NCBI GenBank assembly: GCA_041501225.1
Contig: JBGQNR010000004.1
Span: 1-64,000, forward strand
Length of the DNA stretch: 64,000 nt
From: JAFNAG01 sp041501225
GTDB taxonomy: Bacteria > Acidobacteriota > UBA6911
Direction of reading: 5' to 3'
Positions 8,196-16,792 of this stretch are shown here, in pieces. How positions within the stretch are numbered: the first letter of the stretch is position 1; every line of letters begins with the position of its first letter. The notes beneath the pieces are model-generated. The model did not search any database. It was not told the DNA's origin and saw nothing but the letters and a program-made list of their open reading frames with translations. A program made the translations under genes and the position numbers.

Positions 8196-10031
8196 ATGAT
8201 GCGCTCTCTGAAGCCGGGCATGATCACGATCGCTGGGTTCGCCATTCTTGCTGCCATCGGGTTGGCGGCTCGGGGATCCTATGCGCCTGCGGCACAGGTG
8301 CAGACTCAAGCCCAGGACCAGAGGCCTGCTCAGGGCGGGATTATACAGGTGCGCGTGCGCCTGGTTCCGGTTGATGTGATCGTTACCGATCGGCTCGACC
8401 GATCGGTGACCGATCTGAGAAAGGAAGAATTCCGTATCTTCGAGAACGGGCGCGAGCAGGAAATCCGGCACTTCACCGTGCAGAACTTCACGGACGCCGC
8501 GCCGGAACTGGCGCCGAGTCCCGCCCCTCGACCAAACTTTCCTGCCGAACTCACGCCGCCGACGGCGCGCACTTTCCTGATCTTGATGGGACGCGGCAGG
8601 CATCACCGATTTAAAAACATGGGAAACCTATTCCGGTGGCTCCGGAAGGATCTCTTGGCGCGCGACCGCGTGGCCGTGTTCGCTTACAATCGTGCGACCG
8701 ATTTCACCACCAATCACGAACAAATCGCTCGCGTGATCGAGAGGTATAACAGTCTCTACGAAAACATCGAGGCCCAGCTGGAATCAAGATCGAGCGGGCT
8801 CTCGGCCATCTACGGAAGCAGAGAAATCCCGAAGTCGATCCAGCACGAAATCGATCAGATCTTCGCAGGCGCCGATGGGCTGGCGCATCGCCAGGTGCCC
8901 GCGGATAGCGCCGAGGCGCCCCAGGGAAAACAGGATCGCGCCAAGGCCGGTCAGATCCTGACACACCAGTTGGCCAAGCAGATGGCGGATACTGTATCGG
9001 ATCCGGGAGAGTCCTTAGCAGCTACTGTCAATGAACTCGCTGCCATGGACATGGTCACAGGCCTGATCCCGTTGAACGAGTGGGCCACGCTGAACGCGGG
9101 CTCCACCCAGGATATGAAAAATATTTTTACCTGCCTCGAATACCTGCGCTATTTGGAGGGGGAAAAACACCTGCTGTTCTTCACCGAAGAAGGATTGTTC
9201 TTCCCCTTCGGCAACGTGGACAATGATGAGACCATCGCTAAAGTCGCCAATAACGCCCGGGTTGCGATCGATACCTTTCAGACCAGCGGCATCAGCCTTG
9301 ATATGGGCGTAAGCAAAGGACCGGTGAATCTCGCGAACACCCGTCTCTCGGATCCGGGGCGCTCGAATGCACTCGCCAGCCTCAAGACCATTTCTGAGCT
9401 TACTGGGGGGCGTTCGTCAATCTACGGCTACCTCGGCCCGGCACTTCAACTCGTCAACACGAGCACGCGCAGCGAGTATCTGCTTGGCTATTATCCGAAG
9501 GATGAAAACTGGAATGGTGAATACCGTCAGATCGACGTCAAGGTAACTCGGCCGGGATCAAAGGTGTACTATCGACACGGATATTTCGCCCGCGACATTT
9601 TCCGTCCTTCTGACCAGAAGGAATTCCTTGCCTACAGCCGGATCACCTCGGCCGGCGGCTATGAGGCTGAAATCACGGACCTGCCCTTCAAGATTGACGC
9701 AGCCAAGTCGACGAACGCAGGCGGCCAGGCACAGATCATGGTGGACCTCCAGATTGATGCGACACGACTCGGTTTCAAAAACGTAAACGACCGTCACACG
9801 GACAGGCTGCGTATTGTGATCTATTATGCGGACGGTCGGAGAAATTATCTTGGTGAGGAATGGCGGAATCTGGACCTGCGTCTGCTGGAGGACACGTACC
9901 AGCGATTCCTGAAGACTGGCATCCCGATCTCCATCCCGATCCCGCTCAAAGCCCCCAACCAGATCCTCAAGGTCGTCATTTACGACACTGAAAGCGATTT
10001 GGTAGGCAGCAGGCTGGTCAAGGTGCGCTAA
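8196..10031 (+). CDS. VWFA-related domain secreted protein (acidobacterial type)
   Basis: This is a 611-residue exported protein. It has an N-terminal signal/anchor (hydrophobic residues about 9-25), then the motif VRVRLVPVDVIVTDRLDRSVTDLRKEEFRIFENG typical in pattern of the acidobacterial VWFA-related family. A von Willebrand A-like domain follows, with a C-terminal segment including EYLLGYYPKDENWNGEYRQIDVKV. The MIDAS motif DxSxS expected at the first strand is replaced (LILMGRGRHHR), so metal-dependent ligand binding may be lost. AGGA abuts the tandem ATGs, and either could be used. It is followed by a perfect palindrome. The role is unknown; the family is probably envelope-associated. Confidence 0.85.
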   Translation: MMRSLKPGMITIAGFAILAAIGLAARGSYAPAAQVQTQAQDQRPAQGGIIQVRVRLVPVDVIVTDRLDRSVTDLRKEEFRIFENGREQEIRHFTVQNFTDAAPELAPSPAPRPNFPAELTPPTARTFLILMGRGRHHRFKNMGNLFRWLRKDLLARDRVAVFAYNRATDFTTNHEQIARVIERYNSLYENIEAQLESRSSGLSAIYGSREIPKSIQHEIDQIFAGADGLAHRQVPADSAEAPQGKQDRAKAGQILTHQLAKQMADTVSDPGESLAATVNELAAMDMVTGLIPLNEWATLNAGSTQDMKNIFTCLEYLRYLEGEKHLLFFTEEGLFFPFGNVDNDETIAKVANNARVAIDTFQTSGISLDMGVSKGPVNLANTRLSDPGRSNALASLKTISELTGGRSSIYGYLGPALQLVNTSTRSEYLLGYYPKDENWNGEYRQIDVKVTRPGSKVYYRHGYFARDIFRPSDQKEFLAYSRITSAGGYEAEITDLPFKIDAAKSTNAGGQAQIMVDLQIDATRLGFKNVNDRHTDRLRIVIYYADGRRNYLGEEWRNLDLRLLEDTYQRFLKTGIPISIPIPLKAPNQILKVVIYDTESDLVGSRLVKVR

Positions 10032-10081
10032 GAGCCCGTCCGAGAATTAGGAGGGGCCCCTCCTAATTCTCGGACGGGCTC
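10032..10081. repeat. 50-bp perfect palindrome
   Basis: Twenty-five bases (10032-10056) are followed directly by their exact reverse complement (10057-10081) with no loop. After one mismatch, a further three base pairs (CTA/TAG) extend the symmetry. It starts at the base after the VWFA stop codon. There is no T-tract, so it is not a classical intrinsic terminator in sequence, though the RNA hairpin would be extremely stable and could end transcription before mpl. Confidence 0.9.
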
Positions 10082-10150
10082 CTAGCCGGCCTCAGGGAGA
10101 GAAAACCGGGCTAGGAGGTGGAAGGGAAAGTCTGTACAATTCCATGCGCC

Positions 10151-11566
10151 ATGTTTAGCTTCGACAAAATCCATCGCATACATTTTATCGGCATCTGCGG
10201 CACTGGGATGGCTTCACTTGCAGCCATGCTCAAGGAGCGCGGCTACGAAGTCACCGGGTCCGACGAAGGCGTCTATCCGCCGATGAGCGTATTTCTCGCC
10301 GACAAAGCGATCCGCGTAACCCAGGGTTACAACCTGGCCAATCTGAATCCCGCGCCCGACTTGATCGTGGTGGGAAATGCCCTTTCACGCGGCAATCCCG
10401 AGATTGAGTATCTGCTGAATTTCAAAATACCTCACACCTCATTCCCTGAAGCGGTGAAGGATTTCTTCCTGCGCGAGAAGACCCCCATCGTCGTCGCCGG
10501 CACGCACGGCAAAACGACGACCACGGCCATGATCTCCTGGGTATTGCACGCTGCCGGGTACCAGCCGAATTTCCTGATCGGGGGCATCGCCGAAAATTTC
10601 TCGTCCAGCTATGGTCTGGGCGGCGGGCGCCATTTCGTCATTGAAGGAGACGAGTACGATTCGGCCTTTTTTGACAAAGGACCCAAGTTCCTGCACTACC
10701 TTCCCGACCTGGCTGTGATCGGCAATGTCGAATTCGACCACGCAGACATCTACCCGGATCTGGAGGCGATTTACCTGCAGTTCAGGCGCCTGGTGAACCT
10801 TATCCCGCAGCGCGGTTTTCTGGCCGTGGGGGCGGAAAGCCCCGGCGCGCTGGCCGTGAGTCGAAATTCCCTGTGCGCCAAGGAGACTTTCAGCCTCGAT
10901 GGGGACAGCGATTGGACCACGCGGAACATCCGTTACCAGGACGACCGTCTCTGCTTCGACATCCTTTATCGAAAGAAACTGTTCCGCAACGTGCGCCTGG
11001 CATTGTGTGGATCCTTCAATATACGCAACGCCCTGGCCGCTGCTGCAATTTTGCATCGCACGGGCGTGCCGGAAGACGACATCCGCGACGGGTTGGAACA
11101 GTTCCGCGGTGTCCGCCGCCGCCTGCAACTCGTCTCCGAGGTGGCAGGGATGCGCATCTACGAAGACTTTGCGCACCATCCGACGGCAGTTCGTGAAACG
11201 CTGTCGGCCATGCGCGCTGCCCTTCACCCGACACGCCTCTGGGCAATTTATGAGCCGCGCTCGGCAACCAGCCGGCGCAACGTGTTCCAGCGCGAAATCA
11301 CTGAAGCCCTGGCTGAAGCCGATTGCATCGTGATGCCGCCGCCGTTTAAGCCCGAGAAGGTGCCTGAGGCGGATAGACTGAACATACCCCGGGTAATCGG
11401 CGACCTGCGGTCGATGGGCCGGAGCGCCTGGAATCTCGACGGAGTGGAAGGTATAATTCGCCAGGTGTGCGCGGAAGCCCGCAGTGGCGATGTGATCGCG
11501 ATCCTGTCCAACGGCGGATTTGGAGGCATCTACGAGAAATTGCCGGCGGCCCTCAGCACCAGGTAA
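10151..11566 (+). CDS. mpl: UDP-N-acetylmuramate:L-Ala-gamma-D-Glu-meso-DAP ligase
   Basis: This 471-residue Mur-ligase family enzyme recycles cell-wall tripeptide by joining it to UDP-MurNAc. It shows the Rossmann start HFIGICGTGM, the ATP P-loop AGTHGKTTT, the EGDEYDSAFFD segment typical of Mpl rather than MurC, and the C-terminal ligase motif YEDFAHHPTA. The length fits Mpl. I prefer the ATG at 10151 because homology begins there; an in-frame GTG lies at 10118. A TACAAT box at 10135-10140 sits ten bases before that ATG, so the mRNA may have almost no leader. The second VWFA gene follows after only seven bases. Confidence 0.93.
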   Translation: MFSFDKIHRIHFIGICGTGMASLAAMLKERGYEVTGSDEGVYPPMSVFLADKAIRVTQGYNLANLNPAPDLIVVGNALSRGNPEIEYLLNFKIPHTSFPEAVKDFFLREKTPIVVAGTHGKTTTTAMISWVLHAAGYQPNFLIGGIAENFSSSYGLGGGRHFVIEGDEYDSAFFDKGPKFLHYLPDLAVIGNVEFDHADIYPDLEAIYLQFRRLVNLIPQRGFLAVGAESPGALAVSRNSLCAKETFSLDGDSDWTTRNIRYQDDRLCFDILYRKKLFRNVRLALCGSFNIRNALAAAAILHRTGVPEDDIRDGLEQFRGVRRRLQLVSEVAGMRIYEDFAHHPTAVRETLSAMRAALHPTRLWAIYEPRSATSRRNVFQREITEALAEADCIVMPPPFKPEKVPEADRLNIPRVIGDLRSMGRSAWNLDGVEGIIRQVCAEARSGDVIAILSNGGFGGIYEKLPAALSTR

Positions 11567-11573
11567 TAAACAT

Positions 11574-12626
11574 ATGACAAGCCCAGTTTCAAGATCGGCG
11601 TCCTTACGAACAATTAGATTTCTTCCGGCGCTCGGGCTGCTGGTCCTGGCGGCCGCGGCTTTCGTGCTGCTGCGCCCATCCTGGTCGCAAGCCCGGCAAT
11701 CCCAGAATCCTCCGCAAAAGCAGCAGCAACAACAACAGCAGGAACAAAAACCATTCCAGATCAAGGCCGAAGTGAATCTGGTAACGGTCCCGGTTACGGT
11801 GCGCATGCCCAAGGGTGGTTTCATCAAGGGGCTCCCCAAAACCGCCTTTCATCTCACCGAAGATGGAGACGATCAGGACGTGCTGGTCTTTGAACAGGAA
11901 GGCGTACCCACGCGCATCAGCATCGTTCTCGACATCAGCGGCAGCGTGCAGAAGGAATGGGGAACCATCAAATACGCCACGAAGAAATTTATCGAGAACC
12001 TCAAGGCGGACGACCAATTCTCCATCGTCGCGTTCAATACTGAAACCCTCCTAAAGATGGACTGGGGAAGCAAGACCGACCGCCTCGAAGATGTGCTGAC
12101 CTCCATTTACTGCAAGGGCAACACCAATCTCTGGGATTCCATCTATGTCGTCGCGAACGATGTCTTCAAGGGAATTCAGGAAAAGAAGGCGATGATCATC
12201 ATGACGGATGGCCTGGACAACAACAGCTCCATGTCTTACAAAGAGGCGCTCGAAGCGGCGGTGCGCTGCGAAGCGTCCGTCTATGTGGTGAGCAAGACGC
12301 AAGCGGTGCGCGAGGCCTACATCGCGAGCCAACAGGGGCAGGGTATCTACACCGGCGTCCCGGAGCAGGAATTCATTCAGGCCGACATGGCGTTGCGCAA
12401 ACTGGCCTATGAAACCGGCGGGCGGGTTCTCTATCCGAATACCTTCGGCCAGCTCGACAATATCTATGCCCAGGTGGATGAGGAGCTGCGCAACCAGTAC
12501 ACCCTGGGATACATCTCGACCAACCCAGCCAAGGACGGCAGCTACCGGCGCATCGAAGTCAAGGTGGATGCGTCCGATGCCGTGGTTTCAGCCCGGCCCG
12601 GATATTACGCCGCCAAACGTAAGTGA
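11574..12626 (+). CDS. VWFA-related domain protein with intact MIDAS
   Basis: This is a 350-residue exported protein with a signal peptide/anchor at about residues 10-33, then a Gln-rich linker (seven consecutive Gln). A family-typical VNLVTVPVTVRMPKGGFIKGL strand pair follows, then a VWA domain whose MIDAS reads DISGS with a downstream TDGLDN loop, so metal binding is plausible. The C-terminus has the EELRNQYTLGYISTNPAKDGSYRRIEVKV signature shared with the 8196-10031 protein. The ATG at 11574 lies seven bases after the mpl stop, suggesting one transcript. An earlier in-frame start would overlap mpl. The biological role is unknown. Confidence 0.88.
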   Translation: MTSPVSRSASLRTIRFLPALGLLVLAAAAFVLLRPSWSQARQSQNPPQKQQQQQQQEQKPFQIKAEVNLVTVPVTVRMPKGGFIKGLPKTAFHLTEDGDDQDVLVFEQEGVPTRISIVLDISGSVQKEWGTIKYATKKFIENLKADDQFSIVAFNTETLLKMDWGSKTDRLEDVLTSIYCKGNTNLWDSIYVVANDVFKGIQEKKAMIIMTDGLDNNSSMSYKEALEAAVRCEASVYVVSKTQAVREAYIASQQGQGIYTGVPEQEFIQADMALRKLAYETGGRVLYPNTFGQLDNIYAQVDEELRNQYTLGYISTNPAKDGSYRRIEVKVDASDAVVSARPGYYAAKRK

Positions 12627-12670
12627 CGCGCTCCCTCGGAATCCAGCATTAACGCATTCTAAAAATATTC

Positions 12671-12699
12671 TTGACACCGGATCTGCGCCGGTCTAATTT
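12671..12699 (+). promoter_or_regulatory. Sigma-70-type promoter with operator-like inverted repeat
   Basis: A perfect TTGACA (12671-12676) is followed by a 17-base spacer and TAATTT (12694-12699). The spacer carries the inverted repeat ACCGG-N7-CCGGT, placed where a repressor could block polymerase. The downstream sigma-factor start is about 120 bases further on. Confidence 0.5.
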
Positions 12700-12820
12700 A
12701 AATTTTACCCTCTGTATTTTCCTCGAACTCAGCCAAACAACCGCGGAGTCCGGCGATAGCTTTGACCGCATGGTCGGCGCGCCGGCACTGCCAAATAGCC
12801 AACGGCTTGGAGGGCTGAGT

Positions 12821-13444
12821 GTGCGTAATCTTGCTTATTCCCTAATTTATGAACCTGATCCGTCTCGAATCTGCGAAACGGCACGGCTCGGGTACCCCGC
12901 ATTGGAAACCCGGCCGATTGAATGGACAGAGAGTGAGTTGGCGCAAATCAGGCTGGTGCTGAGAAAATTGACCGCACAGCGGGTCGACAATCCCGAAGAC
13001 GCTGAAGATCTGGTGCAGGAAACGCTGCTCACCATGGTGCGCAAAGCCCCGATGATCGACATCGAGAAGGGGATGCTGATCTGGGCCATGGGGATCTTGC
13101 GCAAAAAGGTGGGCAACTACTATCGGAGAGTGCAGCGCGTCAATTTGCTCGATTCCCAGATCAGGCATACGTTGAGTGCCGCCAAGGCGCCCTCGCCCGA
13201 GTCGAGCCTGCATCACACCGAGCTGCGCGCAATGATCGATGGCATGCTCAATAAATTTCCTCCGTGCGAGCGCGATCCGATCGATCTCTACCTCGCAGGC
13301 AGGCAGACCAGTGAAATCGTCTCCCTGCTGCAGCCGGAGCGCTATCAGAACGTAGTCAACCGGCTTCATCGAGGGCGGAAAAAACTCGCGCGTGCGCTCG
13401 CCAGGCACGGCTATGCCAGGCGTGCCTTTGCTAAGCGCAGATGA
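12821..13444 (+). CDS. Sigma-70 family (ECF) RNA polymerase sigma factor
   Basis: This 207-residue protein has the region 2 hallmark DNPEDAEDLVQETLLTMVRK, then WAMGILRKKVGNYYRR. Its C-terminal region 4 ends in a very basic helix (RLHRGRKKLARALARHG). I place the start at GTG 12821 because GGAGGG lies exactly six bases upstream and because a longer frame would begin inside the TTGACA promoter element. No anti-sigma gene is adjacent, so this one appears to be an orphan. It converges on the efflux adaptor gene. Confidence 0.83.
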   Translation: MRNLAYSLIYEPDPSRICETARLGYPALETRPIEWTESELAQIRLVLRKLTAQRVDNPEDAEDLVQETLLTMVRKAPMIDIEKGMLIWAMGILRKKVGNYYRRVQRVNLLDSQIRHTLSAAKAPSPESSLHHTELRAMIDGMLNKFPPCERDPIDLYLAGRQTSEIVSLLQPERYQNVVNRLHRGRKKLARALARHGYARRAFAKRR

Positions 13445-13544
13445 ACCAGCATCACGAAAATGCCCGGGTCCAGAGCGCCGTACAGGCATTTGCAATGATC
13501 AGGATTCAAGGATGTGGGGATTCTGCCGGATTACCCGATGGGGG

Positions 13545-14900
13545 TCAGCGCTTGATGGAGACCCTCAGGCCGCTGGCGAGGCCATCGAGGCCGGCGACGA
13601 TCACCGCTTCGCCCCCACTCAGCCCTGACAGAACTTCGACGCGCCCTCCCCGCTCAGCCCCCAGCGTTACCGCGGTCTTTTCCGCTTTGCCCTCTTTCAC
13701 CAGGAAAAGGGCGGGTCCGGGAAGGATCGCGGTTTTGGGCACCAGGATGCGAACGGGCAGGTTTGCTTGCGACTCTTTTCGATCTTCCAGAAAGTTCACC
13801 TTGGCATTCGTCTCGGGGCGAAGAAACTCGTCCGGCTCTTTGATGGCAACCTTTACTTGAATGGTGGCTTTCTGGCGATTGGCTTCCGGCGCGATTTCAC
13901 GAACGCCGGCCGGATATTTCTTGTCGGGGTACGATTCAGGCGAAACGGAACACTGCTGCCCGACATGCACGCGCGGTATATCGGATTCATTGATGTCAAG
14001 TTCAACCTCGAGATCCTTCAGGTCCGCAATGCTGACGAGAGCCGACTTCGCTCCCCTGCCGCTGACAAAGCCGGTGGTCACCATCTCACCTTTTTCAATC
14101 AAGCGTTCGAGGACAGTCCCGGCTACCGGAGCGCGGATGATGGTATTTTCAAGCTGGGTCTCCCACCAGGTGATGCTCGCCTCTGTTTCTGCAAGTTGGG
14201 CGCGCGCCAGCTGAATCTGCTCCGCACGTGGACCCAACTGGATCAACTCGTAGTTCTTCTTGGCAACCTTGACCTGGGCCGCAGCAACGTCATAGGTGTT
14301 GCGAGCCTCATCGAGCGCCTGTTTCGCCAGCACACCTTTCTCTTGAAGCCGCGTCACCCGCTCGAGGTTGATCTGGGACGTCTGGAGGTTGGCTTCCGCT
14401 TCTTCAAGAGCAGCTTTGGCACGTTCGACCTCCTGGGGCCGCGAGCCGGCGACGGATTCTTCCAGGCGGGCGGCAGCGGCTTGCCGTGCTGCCCGTGCCT
14501 GCTTGAGCTGAGCCTGGATTTCATTGTCGTCCAGGCGCGCCAGCACTTGGCCTACTTTCACGATGTCGCCACGATCCACCAGCAACACTTCCACGCGTCC
14601 GCTGGTCTTGGAAGAAACCTCCACCCGCCGGCGCGGGATGACGTATCCCGATGCAGTCAGCGCAACATCCGTCGCGTTTGCCGCACTACGCTCTGCCGCC
14701 TCAACCTGCACTTCGTGGGGTTTGACACCGAGGCCGGACAGGCCGATGCGGTCCGGCACAAAAACCACTACCACTACGGCAATAAGTACAAGCAGAACCA
14801 GAATGGCAACCCAGCCCCATCTTCGGCCCCACCCGGCGGTGCCCTTCTTGCCGCGGTCAATTCTCAATGACTGCAGATCCTGATTCAGCTTCTCCGGCAT
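13545..14900 (-). CDS. HlyD/RND-type periplasmic adaptor (membrane fusion) protein
   Basis: This 451-residue protein has one N-terminal membrane helix (about 28-50, very Val/Leu rich). A barrel/lipoyl half follows (SGYVIPRRRVEVSSKTSGRVEVLLVDRGDIVKVGQVLARLD), then a long alpha-helical hairpin of about 100 residues rich in Ala, Glu, Gln and Lys, the second lipoyl half (IIRAPVAGTVLERLIEKGEMV) and beta-barrel domains. Such adaptors link an inner-membrane pump or ABC transporter to an outer-membrane channel. No transporter or TolC-like gene is adjacent, so its partner is not visible here. No strong Shine-Dalgarno is visible at the ATG; a GTG two codons earlier is an alternative. Confidence 0.88.
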   Translation of the reverse strand: MPEKLNQDLQSLRIDRGKKGTAGWGRRWGWVAILVLLVLIAVVVVVFVPDRIGLSGLGVKPHEVQVEAAERSAANATDVALTASGYVIPRRRVEVSSKTSGRVEVLLVDRGDIVKVGQVLARLDDNEIQAQLKQARAARQAAAARLEESVAGSRPQEVERAKAALEEAEANLQTSQINLERVTRLQEKGVLAKQALDEARNTYDVAAAQVKVAKKNYELIQLGPRAEQIQLARAQLAETEASITWWETQLENTIIRAPVAGTVLERLIEKGEMVTTGFVSGRGAKSALVSIADLKDLEVELDINESDIPRVHVGQQCSVSPESYPDKKYPAGVREIAPEANRQKATIQVKVAIKEPDEFLRPETNAKVNFLEDRKESQANLPVRILVPKTAILPGPALFLVKEGKAEKTAVTLGAERGGRVEVLSGLSGGEAVIVAGLDGLASGLRVSIKR

Positions 14901-15243
14901 AAGCACAAAATATTATCAGAAAAGAACTTTTTTGAAATAAAAAGGATGCTCGCGAAACTTCGTGGGCGACGCTACTCCCGGCGGCGAAACGCAACGACAG
15001 CCACCCACCTCGTCGACCCAACCGTCGCCGCCGGGCTCCTCTCTGAGAACCCACTGTAGCCTTATTTGTGCGCCATTCAATTCTGTCGTCACCTCCCGCC
15101 CTCTTTGCCCCCGTGCTCCACTGTCCCCCATACTCAGGCACCGTTCACTTGCAGGCTGACAGTTGTTTAATCTTTGAATAATCTTCGGTATTTCTTGTTT
15201 GTATGGATTCAGCCGTATAATTAGAGACAGCAGGTACAGGGAC

Positions 15244-15546
15244 ATGCGAGTTCTTTTTGAACGGACCGGCGGCTTTGCCGGACTGACGCTCAAGGCGACG
15301 CTTGATGCTGAAGCTCTGCCACCCCCGCAGGCGCGCCGCCTGCACACGCTTCTCGAGGAAAGCCATTTTTTCGAGCTGCCGCTCAGACTTGAAGGTCCAG
15401 CCGGCCGGCCGGACCGGTTCCAATACCGGTTGACCGTGGAGAACAACAACTGCATCCATACCGTGCAGGCCAACGAAGACGCGGTCCCCCCCGAAATGCG
15501 CCCGCTGCTCGATTGGCTCACCGCTGCCGCGCGCCAGCAGAAATAG
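15244..15546 (+). CDS. Emfourin-like inhibitor of protealysin-type metalloprotease
   Basis: This is a 100-residue cytoplasmic-looking protein starting MRVLFERTGGFAG and rich in Leu and Arg. Its size, beginning and position just upstream of a protealysin-like M4 protease match emfourin, the protein inhibitor encoded beside protealysin in Serratia and relatives. I chose the ATG at 15244 because an AGG-rich Shine-Dalgarno precedes it and family similarity starts there; the frame opens earlier at 15199. The gap to the protease start is 163 bases, so the pair may be co-transcribed. The assignment is by pattern and context, not by a search. Confidence 0.75.
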   Translation: MRVLFERTGGFAGLTLKATLDAEALPPPQARRLHTLLEESHFFELPLRLEGPAGRPDRFQYRLTVENNNCIHTVQANEDAVPPEMRPLLDWLTAAARQQK

Positions 15547-15709
15547 CGCCGCCCTCCCTCCACGCTCCACGCATCATAACCGGCGGAGCAAAATGCAGTC
15601 CCCATGGACTCCACCTGATTTGGCGACTTTCCTTCATTTCGTGGCTGCATTTGTATTTTCCCCTGTGATAGGCTGGATGCAAATTCCTGGCGATAGGAGG
15701 AGACGTCCG

Positions 15710-16732
15710 ATGCCGGCATTCTTCATTATTCCAACCTACATCCTGCGCTCTATCATTCTGAACGGCGACAAGCGCCAGCAAGCGGCCGCATGGTTCACGC
15801 TCTCCGCCAGCGAGCAGATTCGCGGCGAGCGCAGGATCCTGACCGCATTGGGGCCGCTGGCCAATACGGCCACGGGTACGAAGAGGCGAACTATTTATGA
15901 TGCCCGGCACGGGTACAGCCTCCCCGGGCGACTGGTCAGGGGTGAGAGGGATCCCAAAAGCAAGGACATCGCCGTCAATGAGGCCTACAACGGATCCGGT
16001 GCGACATTCGATTTTTATTTCCGCGTGTTCGGGCGCCGCTCGATTGATGGGCAGGGATTCCGGCTCGATTCCACCGTTCATTACGGCACGAACTACGACA
16101 ACGCGTTCTGGAACGGCCGGCAAATGGTCTATGGCGACGGCGATGGAGAGATCTTTCGGCGCTTCACGGTGGCGCTCGATGTCATCGGCCACGAATTGAC
16201 CCACGGCCTGACCCAATATGAAGCCAACCTGGACTACCGCGACCAGCCGGGTGCCCTGAACGAATCCTTCTCGGATGTATTCGGGTCGCTGGTCAAACAA
16301 TACCGTCGCAAGCAAACAGTGACGGAGGCAGACTGGCTCATTGGAAGTGGTCTTTTCATGCCCGGCATCAAGGCGAAAGGCATCCGGTCGATGAAGGAAC
16401 CCGGAACGGCGTATGACGATCCGCTGCTAGGCAGGGATCCTCAGCCCGGCCATATGCGCGACTATGTGCGCACGACCGAAGACAGCGGCGGCGTCCACAT
16501 CAATTCGGGGATTCCCAATCGGGCCTTCTACGAACTGGCGGTGCGCCTGGGCGGTCATGCATGGGTAAAAGCAGGCCAGATCTGGTATCGAGCCCTGTGC
16601 GAAAAACTGCATGCCCATTCGACGTTCTCCGACGCCATGAACGTGACCGTGCACGCCGCAGGAGAGATTTTCGGTGTCAATAGCCTGGAACAGAGGGCGA
16701 CCCGCGAAGCATGGTCCGAGGTGGGTCTATAG
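15710..16732 (+). CDS. Protealysin-like M4 (thermolysin family) metalloprotease
   Basis: This is a 340-residue zinc metallopeptidase. The zinc motif HELTH (His161, Glu162, His165) is followed exactly 20 residues later by the third ligand Glu185 in GALNESFSD. The downstream catalytic His segment GGVHINSGIPNRAFY is also present. There is no Sec signal; the short N-terminus IIPTYILRSI resembles the compact propeptide motif of protealysins, a group often lacking classical secretion signals. AGGAGG lies 9 bases before the chosen ATG, which argues against the longer upstream frame. Its inhibitor gene lies upstream. Confidence 0.9.
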   Translation: MPAFFIIPTYILRSIILNGDKRQQAAAWFTLSASEQIRGERRILTALGPLANTATGTKRRTIYDARHGYSLPGRLVRGERDPKSKDIAVNEAYNGSGATFDFYFRVFGRRSIDGQGFRLDSTVHYGTNYDNAFWNGRQMVYGDGDGEIFRRFTVALDVIGHELTHGLTQYEANLDYRDQPGALNESFSDVFGSLVKQYRRKQTVTEADWLIGSGLFMPGIKAKGIRSMKEPGTAYDDPLLGRDPQPGHMRDYVRTTEDSGGVHINSGIPNRAFYELAVRLGGHAWVKAGQIWYRALCEKLHAHSTFSDAMNVTVHAAGEIFGVNSLEQRATREAWSEVGL

Positions 16733-16792
16733 GTTCGGACCGACTTTCGTGATGCAGGAAGCGGTCTTGATTTGCATGGGCGGGCCGGCGAA

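Noticed and set aside
10151..11566. Assignment as MurC
   Set aside because: The EGDEYDSAFFD segment and the YPPMS start-region motif fit Mpl; no other mur biosynthesis gene is adjacent.
10439..11839. 466-codon open frame on the minus strand with a Cys run
   Set aside because: It is antisense to mpl and the second VWFA gene; the Cys run is only the reverse of the CAG/CAA glutamine tract.
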